The notes under the pieces are model-generated. The model was not told where the DNA came from, made no database searches, and worked only from the letters and a program-made list of their open reading frames with translations. A stretch of 13,200 bases of DNA, from contig CAZTDD010000162.1 of the NCBI GenBank assembly GCA_964612675.1, forward strand, positions 1-13,200. Direction: 5' to 3'. This document shows, piece by piece, positions 1 through 7,427 of this stretch. The DNA is from CAZTDD01 sp964612675. Its GTDB lineage: Bacteria; Hinthialibacterota; Hinthialibacteria; Hinthialibacterales; JAKPRU01. The translations under genes were made by a program, and so were the position numbers. The stretch's first letter is position 1, and each line of letters opens with the position of its first letter.

Positions 1-1
1 C

Positions 2-172
2 TTGGAAGATCTGGAGAATCGCGAACGGCATGCCCTGAATCAGACTGAACCGAGTCTTCTGAGGAGTTCGCTTCAGTCGTCTGCCACGCTGGATCGCGTG
101 GAAAACATCCGTGGGTTCATTAAGACGGGCGTGTGGAAGGAGCGAGAAGGGCAACTGCAGATCATCTATTAG
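2..172 (+). CDS. C-terminal end of an unrecognised protein (5'-truncated by the window edge)
   Basis: An open frame runs from the window edge to a TAG at 170-172 and gives 56 residues, with no internal stop. The fragment is polar and probably helical. It contains the stretch TLDRVENIRGFIKTG and ends KEREGQLQIIY. I do not recognise a family from so short a piece. It is likely a real gene end because it lies on the same strand as the following exported protein. That next start is only 45 bp downstream and no terminator lies between, so the two are probably co-transcribed. Nothing visible indicates a signal, a membrane segment or catalytic residues. Confidence 0.6.
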   Translation: MEDLENRERHALNQTEPSLLRSSLQSSATLDRVENIRGFIKTGVWKEREGQLQIIY

Positions 173-217
173 AGGTTGGCTGACCGGCTGACAAAGGTCA
201 GCAGGATAAACGGACCC

Positions 218-751
218 ATGAGAAACCTGCTAGCAGCCATTGCTATCGTATTGACCGCCGCTCTGTTGTTCGCGCAGGGCAACGACACCGAGGACAAGGA
301 TTCCGGTGGTTCTTTGAGTTATTTGCACGAATTCTGTGAATACGAACTCTTCGGAGGAAAGTCTTTTGTTGACGTCCAATCCGAAGACGACAAAGTGCTC
401 GAAATACGAATCACTGGAGAATATGTGGAAGATGTTTCAATCATCTTACCCGTTCGTTACAACCGGCCGTTGCAAGGGCTGGTCTATATCGGCAAAACGC
501 ATGTTGGTGCAAAATACTATCTCAAAAAGCTCGACAAAGGCCTTATACAGATGGACGGAAGAATTTCTTTCACTGTTTTTGAACCAGATGGTGTACGCAT
601 CCTAAGGAATGTAACGGTAAAGCGTGAGAAACTGACCGAAAACGTAGTGCGCGGCATTCTGGGGAACAGATTGGATGAGGATACCGCACGCGACAAGTGG
701 ATAGTCAAGGCGGTTGTGCGTGACCGGTACGGGAAGAGCGTGTCGCAGTAA
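218..751 (+). CDS. Small exported protein of unknown family, first of a tandem paralogous pair
   Basis: This encodes 177 residues from ATG 218. An in-frame TTG at 176 would only add a polar tail in front of the signal peptide, so the ATG is preferred. It has an AGGAT-like ribosome site around 203-207. Residues 1-20 are a Sec signal peptide (MRNLL, then an Ala/Leu/Ile core, ending FAQ). The mature part should be periplasmic or secreted and is predicted beta-rich. It holds one cysteine (C40, in FCEYELF), the motif ILPVRYNRPLQ (76-86), GRISFTV (114-120) and WIVKAVVRD (161-169). All of these recur in the next gene, so the two are full-length paralogs. I do not recognise the family. Base composition looks lower in GC than the downstream genes: 60-base samples at 361 and 481 gave about 45% and 42%, against about 60% at 5101. 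A role in the envelope is inference from the signal peptide only. Confidence 0.82.
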   Translation: MRNLLAAIAIVLTAALLFAQGNDTEDKDSGGSLSYLHEFCEYELFGGKSFVDVQSEDDKVLEIRITGEYVEDVSIILPVRYNRPLQGLVYIGKTHVGAKYYLKKLDKGLIQMDGRISFTVFEPDGVRILRNVTVKREKLTENVVRGILGNRLDEDTARDKWIVKAVVRDRYGKSVSQ

Positions 752-757
752 ACCTCG

Positions 758-774
758 GAGGATAACTCATCCTC
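758..774 (+). other. Short hairpin between the paralogous genes
   Basis: GAGGAT (758-763) and ATCCTC (769-774) are perfect inverted repeats with a 5-base loop. They sit between the stop of the first paralog and the ribosome site (AAGGA, 783-787) of the second. There is no T run after it, so it is unlikely to be an intrinsic terminator. It could modulate translation or mRNA stability, or be chance. Confidence 0.3.
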
Positions 775-795
775 TCGTAAATAAGGACCAAAAAT

Positions 796-1425
796 ATGCA
801 TATCGAGTGGAAAACTTACGAACGTGAAAAGAAAGTAAAGACATTTGCTTTTTTGACCGTGTTCGCGTTCATATCGTCGCTTCTCTGTGGGCAGGCCATT
901 TACACGACCACTTTGAATTACGAGGAGAGCTGCGAACACGACGTTTTTGCCGATGACGAGGTCGCAACTCCGGATCCGGTGCAACAGGTTGTCGATTTAA
1001 AACTTGTAGGAGATTTGGTCCAAAAGGATATGAGAATGTTGCTGCCGGTCCGCTATGATGAGCCGCTGCAAGTCCTGGCCGGCGACAAGGAGAATTACCT
1101 TGGTGCGGAATGTGTTTTAAGACAGGTTGGTCCTGATGTTACCGAATTCAAAGGGCGAATTCTGTTCACGATTCGTGACAAGCATGAAAACAACACAAAG
1201 CGAATCAAACTCGATATAAAAGGCAAACACCTGCCCAACGATACGCTTGTCACCATTCATTCGCAAAAGGCAGACACGGGCGAGACAAAGGACAGTCGAG
1301 AAAAGGCAGCGGAAGAAGAGGCAAACGGCGACGTTCCGGATTCCAGCGAGGGGACCGGTTGGAACTGGCTGGTGACGGCGGAGATTCGTGACGTTGTGGT
1401 GGAAGAAGGGCAGCGGGTGTACTGA
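796..1425 (+). CDS. Small exported protein of unknown family, second of the tandem paralogous pair
   Basis: This encodes 209 residues from ATG 796, with AAGGA at 783-787 and 8 bases of spacing. The start has a charged n-region (residues 1-15) and a hydrophobic core, FAFLTVFAFISSLL, followed by CGQA. This is a signal peptide. The residue before Cys31 is Leu, so it is a poor lipobox. It aligns with its upstream neighbour over nearly the full length: CEHDVF versus CEYELF, LLPVRYDEPLQ versus ILPVRYNRPLQ, GRILFTI versus GRISFTV, WLVTAEIRD versus WIVKAVVRD. The main difference is an inserted acidic, low-complexity linker at about residues 157-188, rich in Glu, Asp, Lys and Ser, before the last shared strand. 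The family is unknown to me. A gap of 81 bp leads to the propeller gene, so all probably share a transcript. Function cannot be assigned; secretion or periplasmic location is inferred from the leader. Confidence 0.82.
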   Translation: MHIEWKTYEREKKVKTFAFLTVFAFISSLLCGQAIYTTTLNYEESCEHDVFADDEVATPDPVQQVVDLKLVGDLVQKDMRMLLPVRYDEPLQVLAGDKENYLGAECVLRQVGPDVTEFKGRILFTIRDKHENNTKRIKLDIKGKHLPNDTLVTIHSQKADTGETKDSREKAAEEEANGDVPDSSEGTGWNWLVTAEIRDVVVEEGQRVY

Positions 1426-1442
1426 CCTGCCAGCGGTGCATC

Positions 1443-1498
1443 GCCTCTTTTGGCTTCGCCACCCCGATTGACAAGGAATCGGGGGCACCCGTTGCGGA
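1443..1498. repeat. Intergenic palindromic repeat, copy A
   Basis: CCCCGATT (1463-1470) and AATCGGGG (1478-1485) form an 8-bp perfect hairpin with a 7-base loop. Flanking bases match copy C at 3234-3306. Upstream, both share GCCTCTT and a CTTCG-containing stretch. Downstream, both share CACCC, two bases, then TGCGGA. The similarity over about 56 positions, apart from a longer stem in copy C, indicates a dispersed repeat rather than a chance hairpin. Its 3' edge runs into the GGAGG ribosome site (1496-1500) of the following gene. Confidence 0.6.
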
Positions 1499-1506
1499 GG
1501 ATCGTG

Positions 1507-2880
1507 ATGAGAGTATGGGCCTTTGTATTCTCTACAGTGTATCTCTTACAGGCAGGCGTGGCCGACACTGATGACACTTTTCAAAGAACTGACACTATCT
1601 GTCTGGAGGTCGGAGAGCCAACCAGTCGTGTCATGGTGCGGGATTACGGAAGGAGGCTGACTGTAAGTGGACTCGATGATCTAAAAGAAGGTCTGATCAA
1701 GATAACAGAGGAAGAATCGCTTATCGGCTGGATTACCTCCGCCGCGTCGGAGCCGACGGCCGTCTTCGTGCTGTCCGATTCCGGTGAGGTGCGGAAGGTA
1801 TCCCTTACTACAGGCGAGACACTCGCGGCAAGGGACTTTGAGGCCTACTACACAAGGCACATCTTTGCAGATCCTGCGAAAGGATCCTGGGTGTGTCTGG
1901 AGGGAGGCAGAGCGGGGAATCCTCCTTTGCTCTTCTTCGATCCGGAGTCGCTCGAGCCGATATGGGAATGGTATCCGGAGGGTGTGCAACGATCTTCTCG
2001 CGAACAGGAACGACTGGATGATGTAATGTATAAGGGGCGGGTTCTCACGCATCCGAGCGGTTCCAAAATGTACTATGGGGCAATATTCCACTGGGATAGT
2101 CTTTATGTAATAAACCCTGTATCCCAAGAAACGATGAAATCGATTAAGGAATGTACACTGTTGCCAGTCGGCTATTTCGCCACGCGAATGGAACCTGGAG
2201 AGACAGCATATTACTGCCTGGTTACGTACGGCGAGAGAGAAAACTATCGTCGGCGAGTTCTGAACATGACAACGGACACTGTAGGTGAATTGATCCCCGA
2301 GGATCCACGATATAGTACGGGAGGATGGGCAATCGGAACAGATCCTCACTCAAAAGGTTTCTTGATTTCGGCGCTTACGGCTGAAAAGGGTGAGAGCCAA
2401 GTCGATGTTCTTCGGGTCAGCCTCGATGATGCTGAGTTTGAACAAGTCATTAACGGCATAGGAGAACAGATCCCAATACCACTGCATATCGGTCGTGGTC
2501 GTACGCAGCGGACAGTATTCACAAGTGATGGACGCTACGTCGTTTTTCGATCGGACCCCGGATGCCTGGCGGTCTTCGACCTTGCTGCAAGAAAAGCAAA
2601 GCGCGTGACTTTGGATAGATACGCGGACAAGCCAGGGTGGAACTTCCCGCGGGGGAAGGGGCCGTATCTTCTGGATGGATGGGATAAGATGATTTACCCT
2701 CACTGTGAGAGCTACGATTCCACCGGCACGCTCTCGAGCCCACCGTGGCCGAAAGCCCGCGGGAAACAAGTTAATCTCTTGATAATTGACATTGCGACCG
2801 CCAAAGTGGAGCGAGTCATCGAAATCCCAGACTGTGGTGGCTTCCGAGATTTGGCGATAATGGGATTACCCCGGCGGTAG
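1507..2880 (+). CDS. Exported beta-propeller-like (WD40/YVTN-type) protein
   Basis: This encodes 457 residues from ATG 1507, placed by GGAGG at 1496-1500 with 6 bases of spacing. An in-frame TTG at 1450 would translate through the intergenic repeat and bury the signal peptide, so it is rejected. Residues 1-19 are a Sec signal peptide ending AGVA. The mature part consists of repeated beta-strand blocks with short turns typical of propeller blades: AVFVLSDSGEVRKVSL (85-100), LYVINPVSQETMKSI (199-213), VFTSDGRYVVFRSD followed by LAVFDLAARKAKRVTL (337-369), and LLIIDIATAKVERVIEI (424-440). These match the known pattern of blades that read 'value, label, normalised value', but no catalytic motif is visible. 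Likely role: an extracytoplasmic binding or scaffold protein, perhaps acting with the two paralogs upstream. Substrate and exact family are unknown. Six or seven blades are plausible for this length. Confidence 0.75.
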   Translation: MRVWAFVFSTVYLLQAGVADTDDTFQRTDTICLEVGEPTSRVMVRDYGRRLTVSGLDDLKEGLIKITEEESLIGWITSAASEPTAVFVLSDSGEVRKVSLTTGETLAARDFEAYYTRHIFADPAKGSWVCLEGGRAGNPPLLFFDPESLEPIWEWYPEGVQRSSREQERLDDVMYKGRVLTHPSGSKMYYGAIFHWDSLYVINPVSQETMKSIKECTLLPVGYFATRMEPGETAYYCLVTYGERENYRRRVLNMTTDTVGELIPEDPRYSTGGWAIGTDPHSKGFLISALTAEKGESQVDVLRVSLDDAEFEQVINGIGEQIPIPLHIGRGRTQRTVFTSDGRYVVFRSDPGCLAVFDLAARKAKRVTLDRYADKPGWNFPRGKGPYLLDGWDKMIYPHCESYDSTGTLSSPPWPKARGKQVNLLIIDIATAKVERVIEIPDCGGFRDLAIMGLPRR

Positions 2881-2930
2881 TCAGCCACTCCGAGCCTATT
2901 TCACAGGGGTTGGACATCGAGTGCGGTTGT

Positions 2931-2951
2931 TTCGGCACCTCGGATGCCGAA
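2931..2951 (+). terminator. Possible terminator hairpin after the propeller operon
   Basis: TTCGGCA (2931-2937) and TGCCGAA (2945-2951) are perfect 7-bp arms around a 7-base loop, 51 bp after the stop at 2880. There is no immediate T run. A T-rich stretch (TTTCTTGTTGCTTCTTTT) begins about 30 bases later. It could be a Rho-type or mRNA-end hairpin. Confidence 0.3.
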
Positions 2952-2995
2952 CGAGTGGGGTGGATGGTGTTTATGCGGGATTTCTTGTTGCTTCT

Positions 2996-3023
2996 TTTGA
3001 CGATATATGTTTGACGATATATG
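2996..3023 (+). repeat. Tandem duplication of a 14-bp unit (TTTGACGATATATG x2)
   Basis: Two perfect head-to-tail copies, 2996-3009 and 3010-3023, are followed by TTTGG, which begins a third. Each contains TTGACG, resembling a -35 box, and an AT-rich ATATAT. The first TTGACG, followed by 17 bases and TATGTT (3020-3025), could make a poor promoter. It could equally be a replication-slippage product. Confidence 0.5.
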
Positions 3024-3097
3024 TTTGGACCGCCCGCAAGCACCTGTTTGTCCTTGACAGGTTTCTACCGTTGCAAAGAAAGGGAGATTGATGTTAA

Positions 3098-3131
3098 CCA
3101 CCCCCAAGCGGAGTTGGGGGTGGCACCCGGT
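3098..3131. repeat. Intergenic palindromic repeat, copy B (related)
   Basis: CCACCCCCAA (3098-3107) and TTGGGGGTGG (3114-3123) are perfect 10-bp arms with a 6-base loop. GCACCCGGT follows. The layout (CCACCCC, then a stem, then GGGG and CACCC) resembles copies A and C, but the stem bases differ, so family membership is less certain. Confidence 0.45.
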
Positions 3132-3233
3132 GGGAAGGTACCCGGTGGTGGGGGAACGCGGTGGGGGTGCTACCCGGTTGGCATACCATTCTTTCTGAGA
3201 GGTTACTCGTCATTTGTCACTCATCACTCTCTT

Positions 3234-3306
3234 GCCTCTTGCTCCTTCGTCGCCCCGATTGCCTTCGAACGGACAAATTCGAGCAATCGGGGCCACCCAC
3301 TGCGGA
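3234..3306. repeat. Intergenic palindromic repeat, copy C
   Basis: GCCCCGATTGC (3252-3262) pairs perfectly with GCAATCGGGGC (3283-3293). After a 2-base bulge, TCGAA (3265-3269) pairs with TTCGA (3278-3282), leaving an 8-base loop. Flanks match copy A (1443-1498): GCCTCTT and CTTCG upstream, and CACCC with TGCGGA downstream. It is the longest hairpin in the window. The strand of action is unknown. Confidence 0.6.
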
Positions 3307-3341
3307 CACTGAAGGAAAAGGGCTAAGACCCAAAAGCCAAA

Positions 3342-3360
3342 GCGCTGCCGGGGGCAGTGC
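3342..3360. repeat. Inverted repeat
   Basis: GCGCTGCC (3342-3349) and GGCAGTGC (3353-3360) pair over 8 positions, one of them a G-T wobble, around a GGG loop. It is one of four structured elements in about 340 bp. Confidence 0.4.
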
Positions 3361-3387
3361 ACTCCATATCGGTACAGCCTCCCGCTC

Positions 3388-3436
3388 GCCCTGGAGTTGG
3401 ACTCCTCCCGCTCCCTCCAGACTTGCACTCCAGGGC
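3388..3436. repeat. Perfect 10-bp inverted repeat with a 29-base loop
   Basis: GCCCTGGAGT (3388-3397) is the exact reverse complement of ACTCCAGGGC (3427-3436). The loop is pyrimidine-rich and partly repeats the CCCGCTC sequence found just upstream of the left arm. The function is unknown. Confidence 0.45.
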
Positions 3437-3514
3437 GGACTTCCGGACTCCGGCGGCTCCGGCCTTGCTTTGGGTGTCAAACACCTCGAGTCCTTGAACC
3501 CCTCCATCCCCTCG

Positions 3515-3542
3515 TTGGAACTAATCCGGCGAGCGTGATACT
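3515..3542 (+). promoter_or_regulatory. Weak candidate promoter for the TPR/DUF3857 gene
   Basis: TTGGAA (3515-3520), 16 bases, then GATACT (3537-3542) resembles a sigma-70 promoter with 4 of 6 matches in each box. It lies 43 bp before the start codon at 3585. The match is weak and could be chance. Confidence 0.25.
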
Positions 3543-3584
3543 CTGCATACGCAACAGACTACGAATTTGAAAGGTTCACCGGCC

Positions 3585-6500
3585 ATGCGGAATCTCGATC
3601 TTGAGATGACTCTAAGAAATAGAAATCGATGTTTTCGAGTAGCGGTTTGCTTGGGAATTATGCTGCTTATGGCGGCGACTGTCCGCGCGGCAAAATCGAC
3701 AGTCGACGACGGGTGGAACGCTCTCCTGAATAACGATGTGACCCAAGCGGAAGAGATACTGACCGCCCATGTCGAACAGCATCCCGACGATCTGGACGCG
3801 CTGGACGGTCTCACACTCGCGCTATGGACACGCGGAAACATGCCCCGCGCGGCTGAAACATGGATGGAACTGGCCCGTAAAGCCACCGACCGCCCCTGGT
3901 GGGAGGGATACCTTGCCGCGCTTGCCATGCCCGAACTCCATACCCTCGATTCCGACAAACGGATGGAATTCCTGAAATCTCTGGAGTCCTCTTCATCTCT
4001 TTCTCCAGAGCAGAGGAGGACGATCCAATTCGAAATCCTCCGATGGTCCGAGAGATACTGCGATGCCGACGAGGCCGAAAACGCCGCAGAAGCGAACGGA
4101 GTTATTTCGGACTGGTGGTTCGTTGTTGGGCCTTTCGGAGCCTACGGGACGATGGATCTATGGGAACCGTTTCCACCGGAGCTGAGCCTGGCTTCTGACT
4201 CGTATCCGGGGTGGGTATCCACCGTCGAACCGCGCGGGATACCCAGAGACGACCCGACAGGAAAAATCGATTTCAATTCTTTGATGTACCCGAGCCCAGG
4301 CACCGCTTACGCATTCACCGCGATTGAATCGGAGGAGGATGCCCGTGTGCGGCTGACTGTGGAATCGCCGGACAACTTCATTGTGTGGTGGAACGGTGAA
4401 CCCGTTCTCAGCCGATGCCTGGAGCGCAGGGACTATTTCACCGAAGCGAGTGTTGAAGTGTCGCTTCGTCAGGGGAAGAATCCATTACTGATTAAATCCA
4501 CCGGTGGCGGGGGCGATTGGTGGGTGCGAGCTAAGCTCAGTTCCGTTCAAGACGAAGACATGCCCAAGTGGAAGGTCGCAGAGCTCGATGCCGCAGAGAA
4601 ACGAGAGTATTTCGCGAATCTTCATGTGATGCCGTCCCCATTCCCCGGTGAACAGTGGAAGCCTCCTATCTCCGTGACGGATGCCGAAACGCAGCGCGAT
4701 AGAATCCTGGGTGCGCTCTACGGTTCGTTGGTTCATTTCCGTAAGGCGGAATTCCCCGAAGCCAGAGAGGTTTTATCGCCCGCGATTGAGTCGGACGTTG
4801 CGCAGGCGCATGCGCTTCTTGGAGATCTTTCTATGCGTGAGGCGGCACACCGGGGAGCGTCGCGTTCCCGTCTTCAGCGGCAGGCGGAAGCCGCCTATCG
4901 ACGTGCTGCTGAACTCTATCCCGGCACTTTGGGCTCGCACATCGGTCTGACGACTTATTTTCTTGAACGAGACAATATTGATAAAGCACTTGAGTACGTT
5001 GAATCAATCGAACCGGATCTCAAGGAAGAACAACTCGAGTACCTAGCAGGGATCGATTATGCTCTGGCTCTCCTTTACCACCGAAAAGGATGGGAGGATG
5101 AATGCCTCGATCATCTCCGGCAGGCTGCCGAACAATTGGCACCCTCCGTGGAGGTTTTTCGTTGGATCGCACGGCTGCAGGCGAATTGGAATGACCGGAC
5201 CGGGGCGCTGGAGACACTTACCGATGGTTTGAATTCGCTCTCGAACCACACAGGGATGACTGATGACGCGATCTCGCATCTTCAGGGAGATTCCATGAGT
5301 AAAGACTTACGGTCCGTTCTTGAAGCGAGAATCGAGACTCATCCCTATGCGTTGGATGAACATCTTCGATTAGCGCGGGCCTGGCGGCATTCCGGTGAAC
5401 CGAAACGAGCACGGAAGGTGTGCGAGGAGTTGATCGAACTCTATCCCAATCGGCCGGAACCGCTGAAAGAACTGGCTGCTATTGAGTCCACCGAAGAAAC
5501 CGCCGATTTGCCACAGGAGGTTGTCGACGTCTATCGCGATGTGCTTGAAATAGAACCGTACGACGGCACGGCTCGTAAAGCTGTTCGGTATACGGAGCAG
5601 AGCGAGGAGGAGTTGATCGAGCGATACGATGTGCAGTTGGAGGATTTGGATCTTTCCGAGGCGGACCGCTGGAACGATTCTCGTGCACCCGATATCTATC
5701 TGATTGATGTCATGGTCATGATTATCGACCCCGAAGGCACTCACCGGCAATACATCCACCAGGCCGTGAAAGTACTCAACAAGGAAGGCCGTGAAAAATG
5801 GGCCGAGACCGTCATCCCGAAAGGCGGGAACGTTGATATTCGCTTGGCACGGTCGATTTCACCGGATGGCACGGAGTGGCCTGTTCAACATGTGGCCGAC
5901 CTGCGCGATCAACAGGCGCTTTCGATGTATGGACTCGAAGACGGAGCCATTATCGAATACGCCTACCTGAAATCCGTTACGGGGAATCTCCGTCCGGGCT
6001 CGAACGCGTTCACCGGCGGCTATTTTTTCGGCGCAATCGATGAGCCGATGCTTGTTTCGAAATTGGCTGTGATTCTTCCGGAGGATATGGAATACCTGCT
6101 CGAGGTCAAACCCAAGGATTTCGGTACTCGTGAAGAATTGGATAACGGACAGGTTGCGCTGATCTGGGAGAACCGTCTCGAAGACGGTGTTCGCCAGGAG
6201 TCGTTCATGCCTCCCGTGGCTGAAGTGGTCCCGAGTTTACGGATGAGCACGTGGACCGACTGGCGTCTCGGTCTGCAGCGGTGGCGAAGCAGTTTTCTTG
6301 GTCGCTTTGAAGAAGGACCCGCTTTGGAAGAGGTCGTCCAGCAGTTTGCGGGGAAGGAGGGCACGACACGAGAGCTGGTTCGTGAGGTCTACGATTGGAT
6401 TCAACAAGAAATCGAACCGGCCGGTGGCGCGCACACGACATTAGACACCGTCGTGCTTCGTGCAGGCGGTTCGGGCGAGAAGATCCTGCTGGCGGATTAT

Positions 6501-7427
6501 TTGTTCGAGCGATTGGGGATCTCTGCGTGCCCCGGTGTTGTCGTCAAAAATCAACCCGACGACGGGTTTCCTCCGTTTCCGGCTGCCGGTTTCTCGGGGT
6601 TGTTGCTCCTGCGTGTGGACATAGGGGAGCAGCATCCCATGTGGTTGGATTTTAGTTCACGGTATGTTGCCGCCGGAGAGGTGGATGGTGAGAATCGACG
6701 AGGAGTCGTGCTCGTATTGAATGACGCGGGCGAGTATTTCGAACCGGTCGAGGCCGAAGTGTGGCCACGGGGATGGATCCAACGCAACGTGACTTTCCGT
6801 CCGGCGGCGGATCGATCCGTGGAGGTGAAGGGAGATTACCTCTACCGAGGAACCCATCGGCGATCGTTGCTGTCATTGATTGCCGACAAAGAAGCGGAAC
6901 GGCGTTTCAAGGATTCGCAGGTGAGTGGAGATTTGAGGGGAATTACGCTTGAGAATACCGAATTGGCGGATGTGGACGATCCATATGGGGTTCCGCGACT
7001 CGAGTTCAACGGTGGAATACCGAATTTCCTGCAACCCGGTGAGAACGAGGCACTGCGAATGCCTGCAGTCCCGATCCGGCTTGAAGTGTCTCGGCTTGTG
7101 GGTGAAGTAACACGGGAGACTCCAGTCAAATTCGATCGGCCACCGGTCACCGAACCCCTTGATATTCGAGTCGACTTGAGAGCGATGATTGAGGAAGGTT
7201 ACGAACTCGTCCGACTACCCGGAGATTTCGTCCGACTCGCGCCTTACGGCTACTACTCGCTCATCTACAAAAGGGTCGGAGATGAGATTGTCGTACGCCG
7301 AAGCGCGTTGATGCCGCCGCAGACGATTGAGACCAAGAACTACGGAGATTTCGCCGCGTTTTGTCGAAGCATTGACGAAGCCGAGCGACGCGACATTCTG
7401 TTCAGGCAGGTCTCCACCCGCGAGTGA
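3585..7427 (+). CDS. Large exported TPR / DUF3857 / transglutaminase-fold protein, apparently catalytically inactive
   Basis: This encodes 1280 residues from ATG 3585, with GAAAGG upstream at about 10 bases. A second ATG at 3606 is an alternative and would give a tighter signal peptide. The signal peptide ends near residue 35 (VRA, then AKS). Order of parts: TPR-like helices (about 42-118); a beta-sandwich carbohydrate-binding-like segment (about 173-318, with WWFVVGPFG and SPDNFIVWWNGEPVL); further TPRs (about 365-690); a DUF3857 domain (about 702-880); a transglutaminase-like core (about 926-1060); and the C-terminal beta domain usual for DUF3857 proteins, ending at YGDFAAFCRSIDEAER. In active relatives the core has a GDCKDK motif with the catalytic Cys, and later an FNH with the His. 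Here the corresponding stretches read GGSGEK (G964 at the Cys position) and FSG (G1005 at the His position), while D1022 in WLD is kept. It is probably a periplasmic scaffold or binding protein rather than an enzyme. Domain calls are by eye. Confidence 0.85.
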   Translation: MRNLDLEMTLRNRNRCFRVAVCLGIMLLMAATVRAAKSTVDDGWNALLNNDVTQAEEILTAHVEQHPDDLDALDGLTLALWTRGNMPRAAETWMELARKATDRPWWEGYLAALAMPELHTLDSDKRMEFLKSLESSSSLSPEQRRTIQFEILRWSERYCDADEAENAAEANGVISDWWFVVGPFGAYGTMDLWEPFPPELSLASDSYPGWVSTVEPRGIPRDDPTGKIDFNSLMYPSPGTAYAFTAIESEEDARVRLTVESPDNFIVWWNGEPVLSRCLERRDYFTEASVEVSLRQGKNPLLIKSTGGGGDWWVRAKLSSVQDEDMPKWKVAELDAAEKREYFANLHVMPSPFPGEQWKPPISVTDAETQRDRILGALYGSLVHFRKAEFPEAREVLSPAIESDVAQAHALLGDLSMREAAHRGASRSRLQRQAEAAYRRAAELYPGTLGSHIGLTTYFLERDNIDKALEYVESIEPDLKEEQLEYLAGIDYALALLYHRKGWEDECLDHLRQAAEQLAPSVEVFRWIARLQANWNDRTGALETLTDGLNSLSNHTGMTDDAISHLQGDSMSKDLRSVLEARIETHPYALDEHLRLARAWRHSGEPKRARKVCEELIELYPNRPEPLKELAAIESTEETADLPQEVVDVYRDVLEIEPYDGTARKAVRYTEQSEEELIERYDVQLEDLDLSEADRWNDSRAPDIYLIDVMVMIIDPEGTHRQYIHQAVKVLNKEGREKWAETVIPKGGNVDIRLARSISPDGTEWPVQHVADLRDQQALSMYGLEDGAIIEYAYLKSVTGNLRPGSNAFTGGYFFGAIDEPMLVSKLAVILPEDMEYLLEVKPKDFGTREELDNGQVALIWENRLEDGVRQESFMPPVAEVVPSLRMSTWTDWRLGLQRWRSSFLGRFEEGPALEEVVQQFAGKEGTTRELVREVYDWIQQEIEPAGGAHTTLDTVVLRAGGSGEKILLADYLFERLGISACPGVVVKNQPDDGFPPFPAAGFSGLLLLRVDIGEQHPMWLDFSSRYVAAGEVDGENRRGVVLVLNDAGEYFEPVEAEVWPRGWIQRNVTFRPAADRSVEVKGDYLYRGTHRRSLLSLIADKEAERRFKDSQVSGDLRGITLENTELADVDDPYGVPRLEFNGGIPNFLQPGENEALRMPAVPIRLEVSRLVGEVTRETPVKFDRPPVTEPLDIRVDLRAMIEEGYELVRLPGDFVRLAPYGYYSLIYKRVGDEIVVRRSALMPPQTIETKNYGDFAAFCRSIDEAERRDILFRQVSTRE

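Larger units (their letters stand above)
2881..3584. other. Gene-free stretch rich in inverted repeats
   Basis: About 700 bp separate the propeller gene from the TPR/DUF3857 gene. Open frames here (up to 125 residues) have no ribosome site, no recognisable domain and low-complexity composition, so I call none. The stretch holds a 7-bp hairpin at 2931-2951, a tandem 14-bp duplication at 2996-3023 and a 10-bp hairpin at 3098-3123. It also holds three ACCCGGT heptamers (3125, 3140, 3172), a long hairpin at 3252-3293, a hairpin at 3342-3360 and a 10-bp inverted repeat at 3388-3436. A weak promoter may precede the next gene. Confidence 0.7.

Noticed and set aside
876..900. Possible lipobox in the second paralog (LLCG)
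   Set aside because: Leu at -1 does not fit the usual small residue, so an ordinary signal peptide is more likely.
1450..1506. N-terminal extension of the propeller gene from TTG 1450
   Set aside because: It would translate through the palindromic repeat and place the signal peptide internally; ATG 1507 has GGAGG at proper spacing.
1681..2349. 222-residue minus-strand frame opposite the propeller gene
   Set aside because: Cys/Arg-rich shadow without a ribosome site or domain; the plus-strand gene is well supported.
2996..3023. Start of a CRISPR array
   Set aside because: Only two directly abutting 14-bp units, with no spacers and no cas genes.
3054..3082. Perfect TTGACA -35 box
   Set aside because: No -10-like hexamer at 16-18 bases downstream, and no gene starts close after it.
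3021..3538. Two overlapping + strand open frames (101 and 125 residues) in the long gap
   Set aside because: No ribosome site, no recognisable domain, and they run through the hairpin repeats; the composition is that of the repeats.
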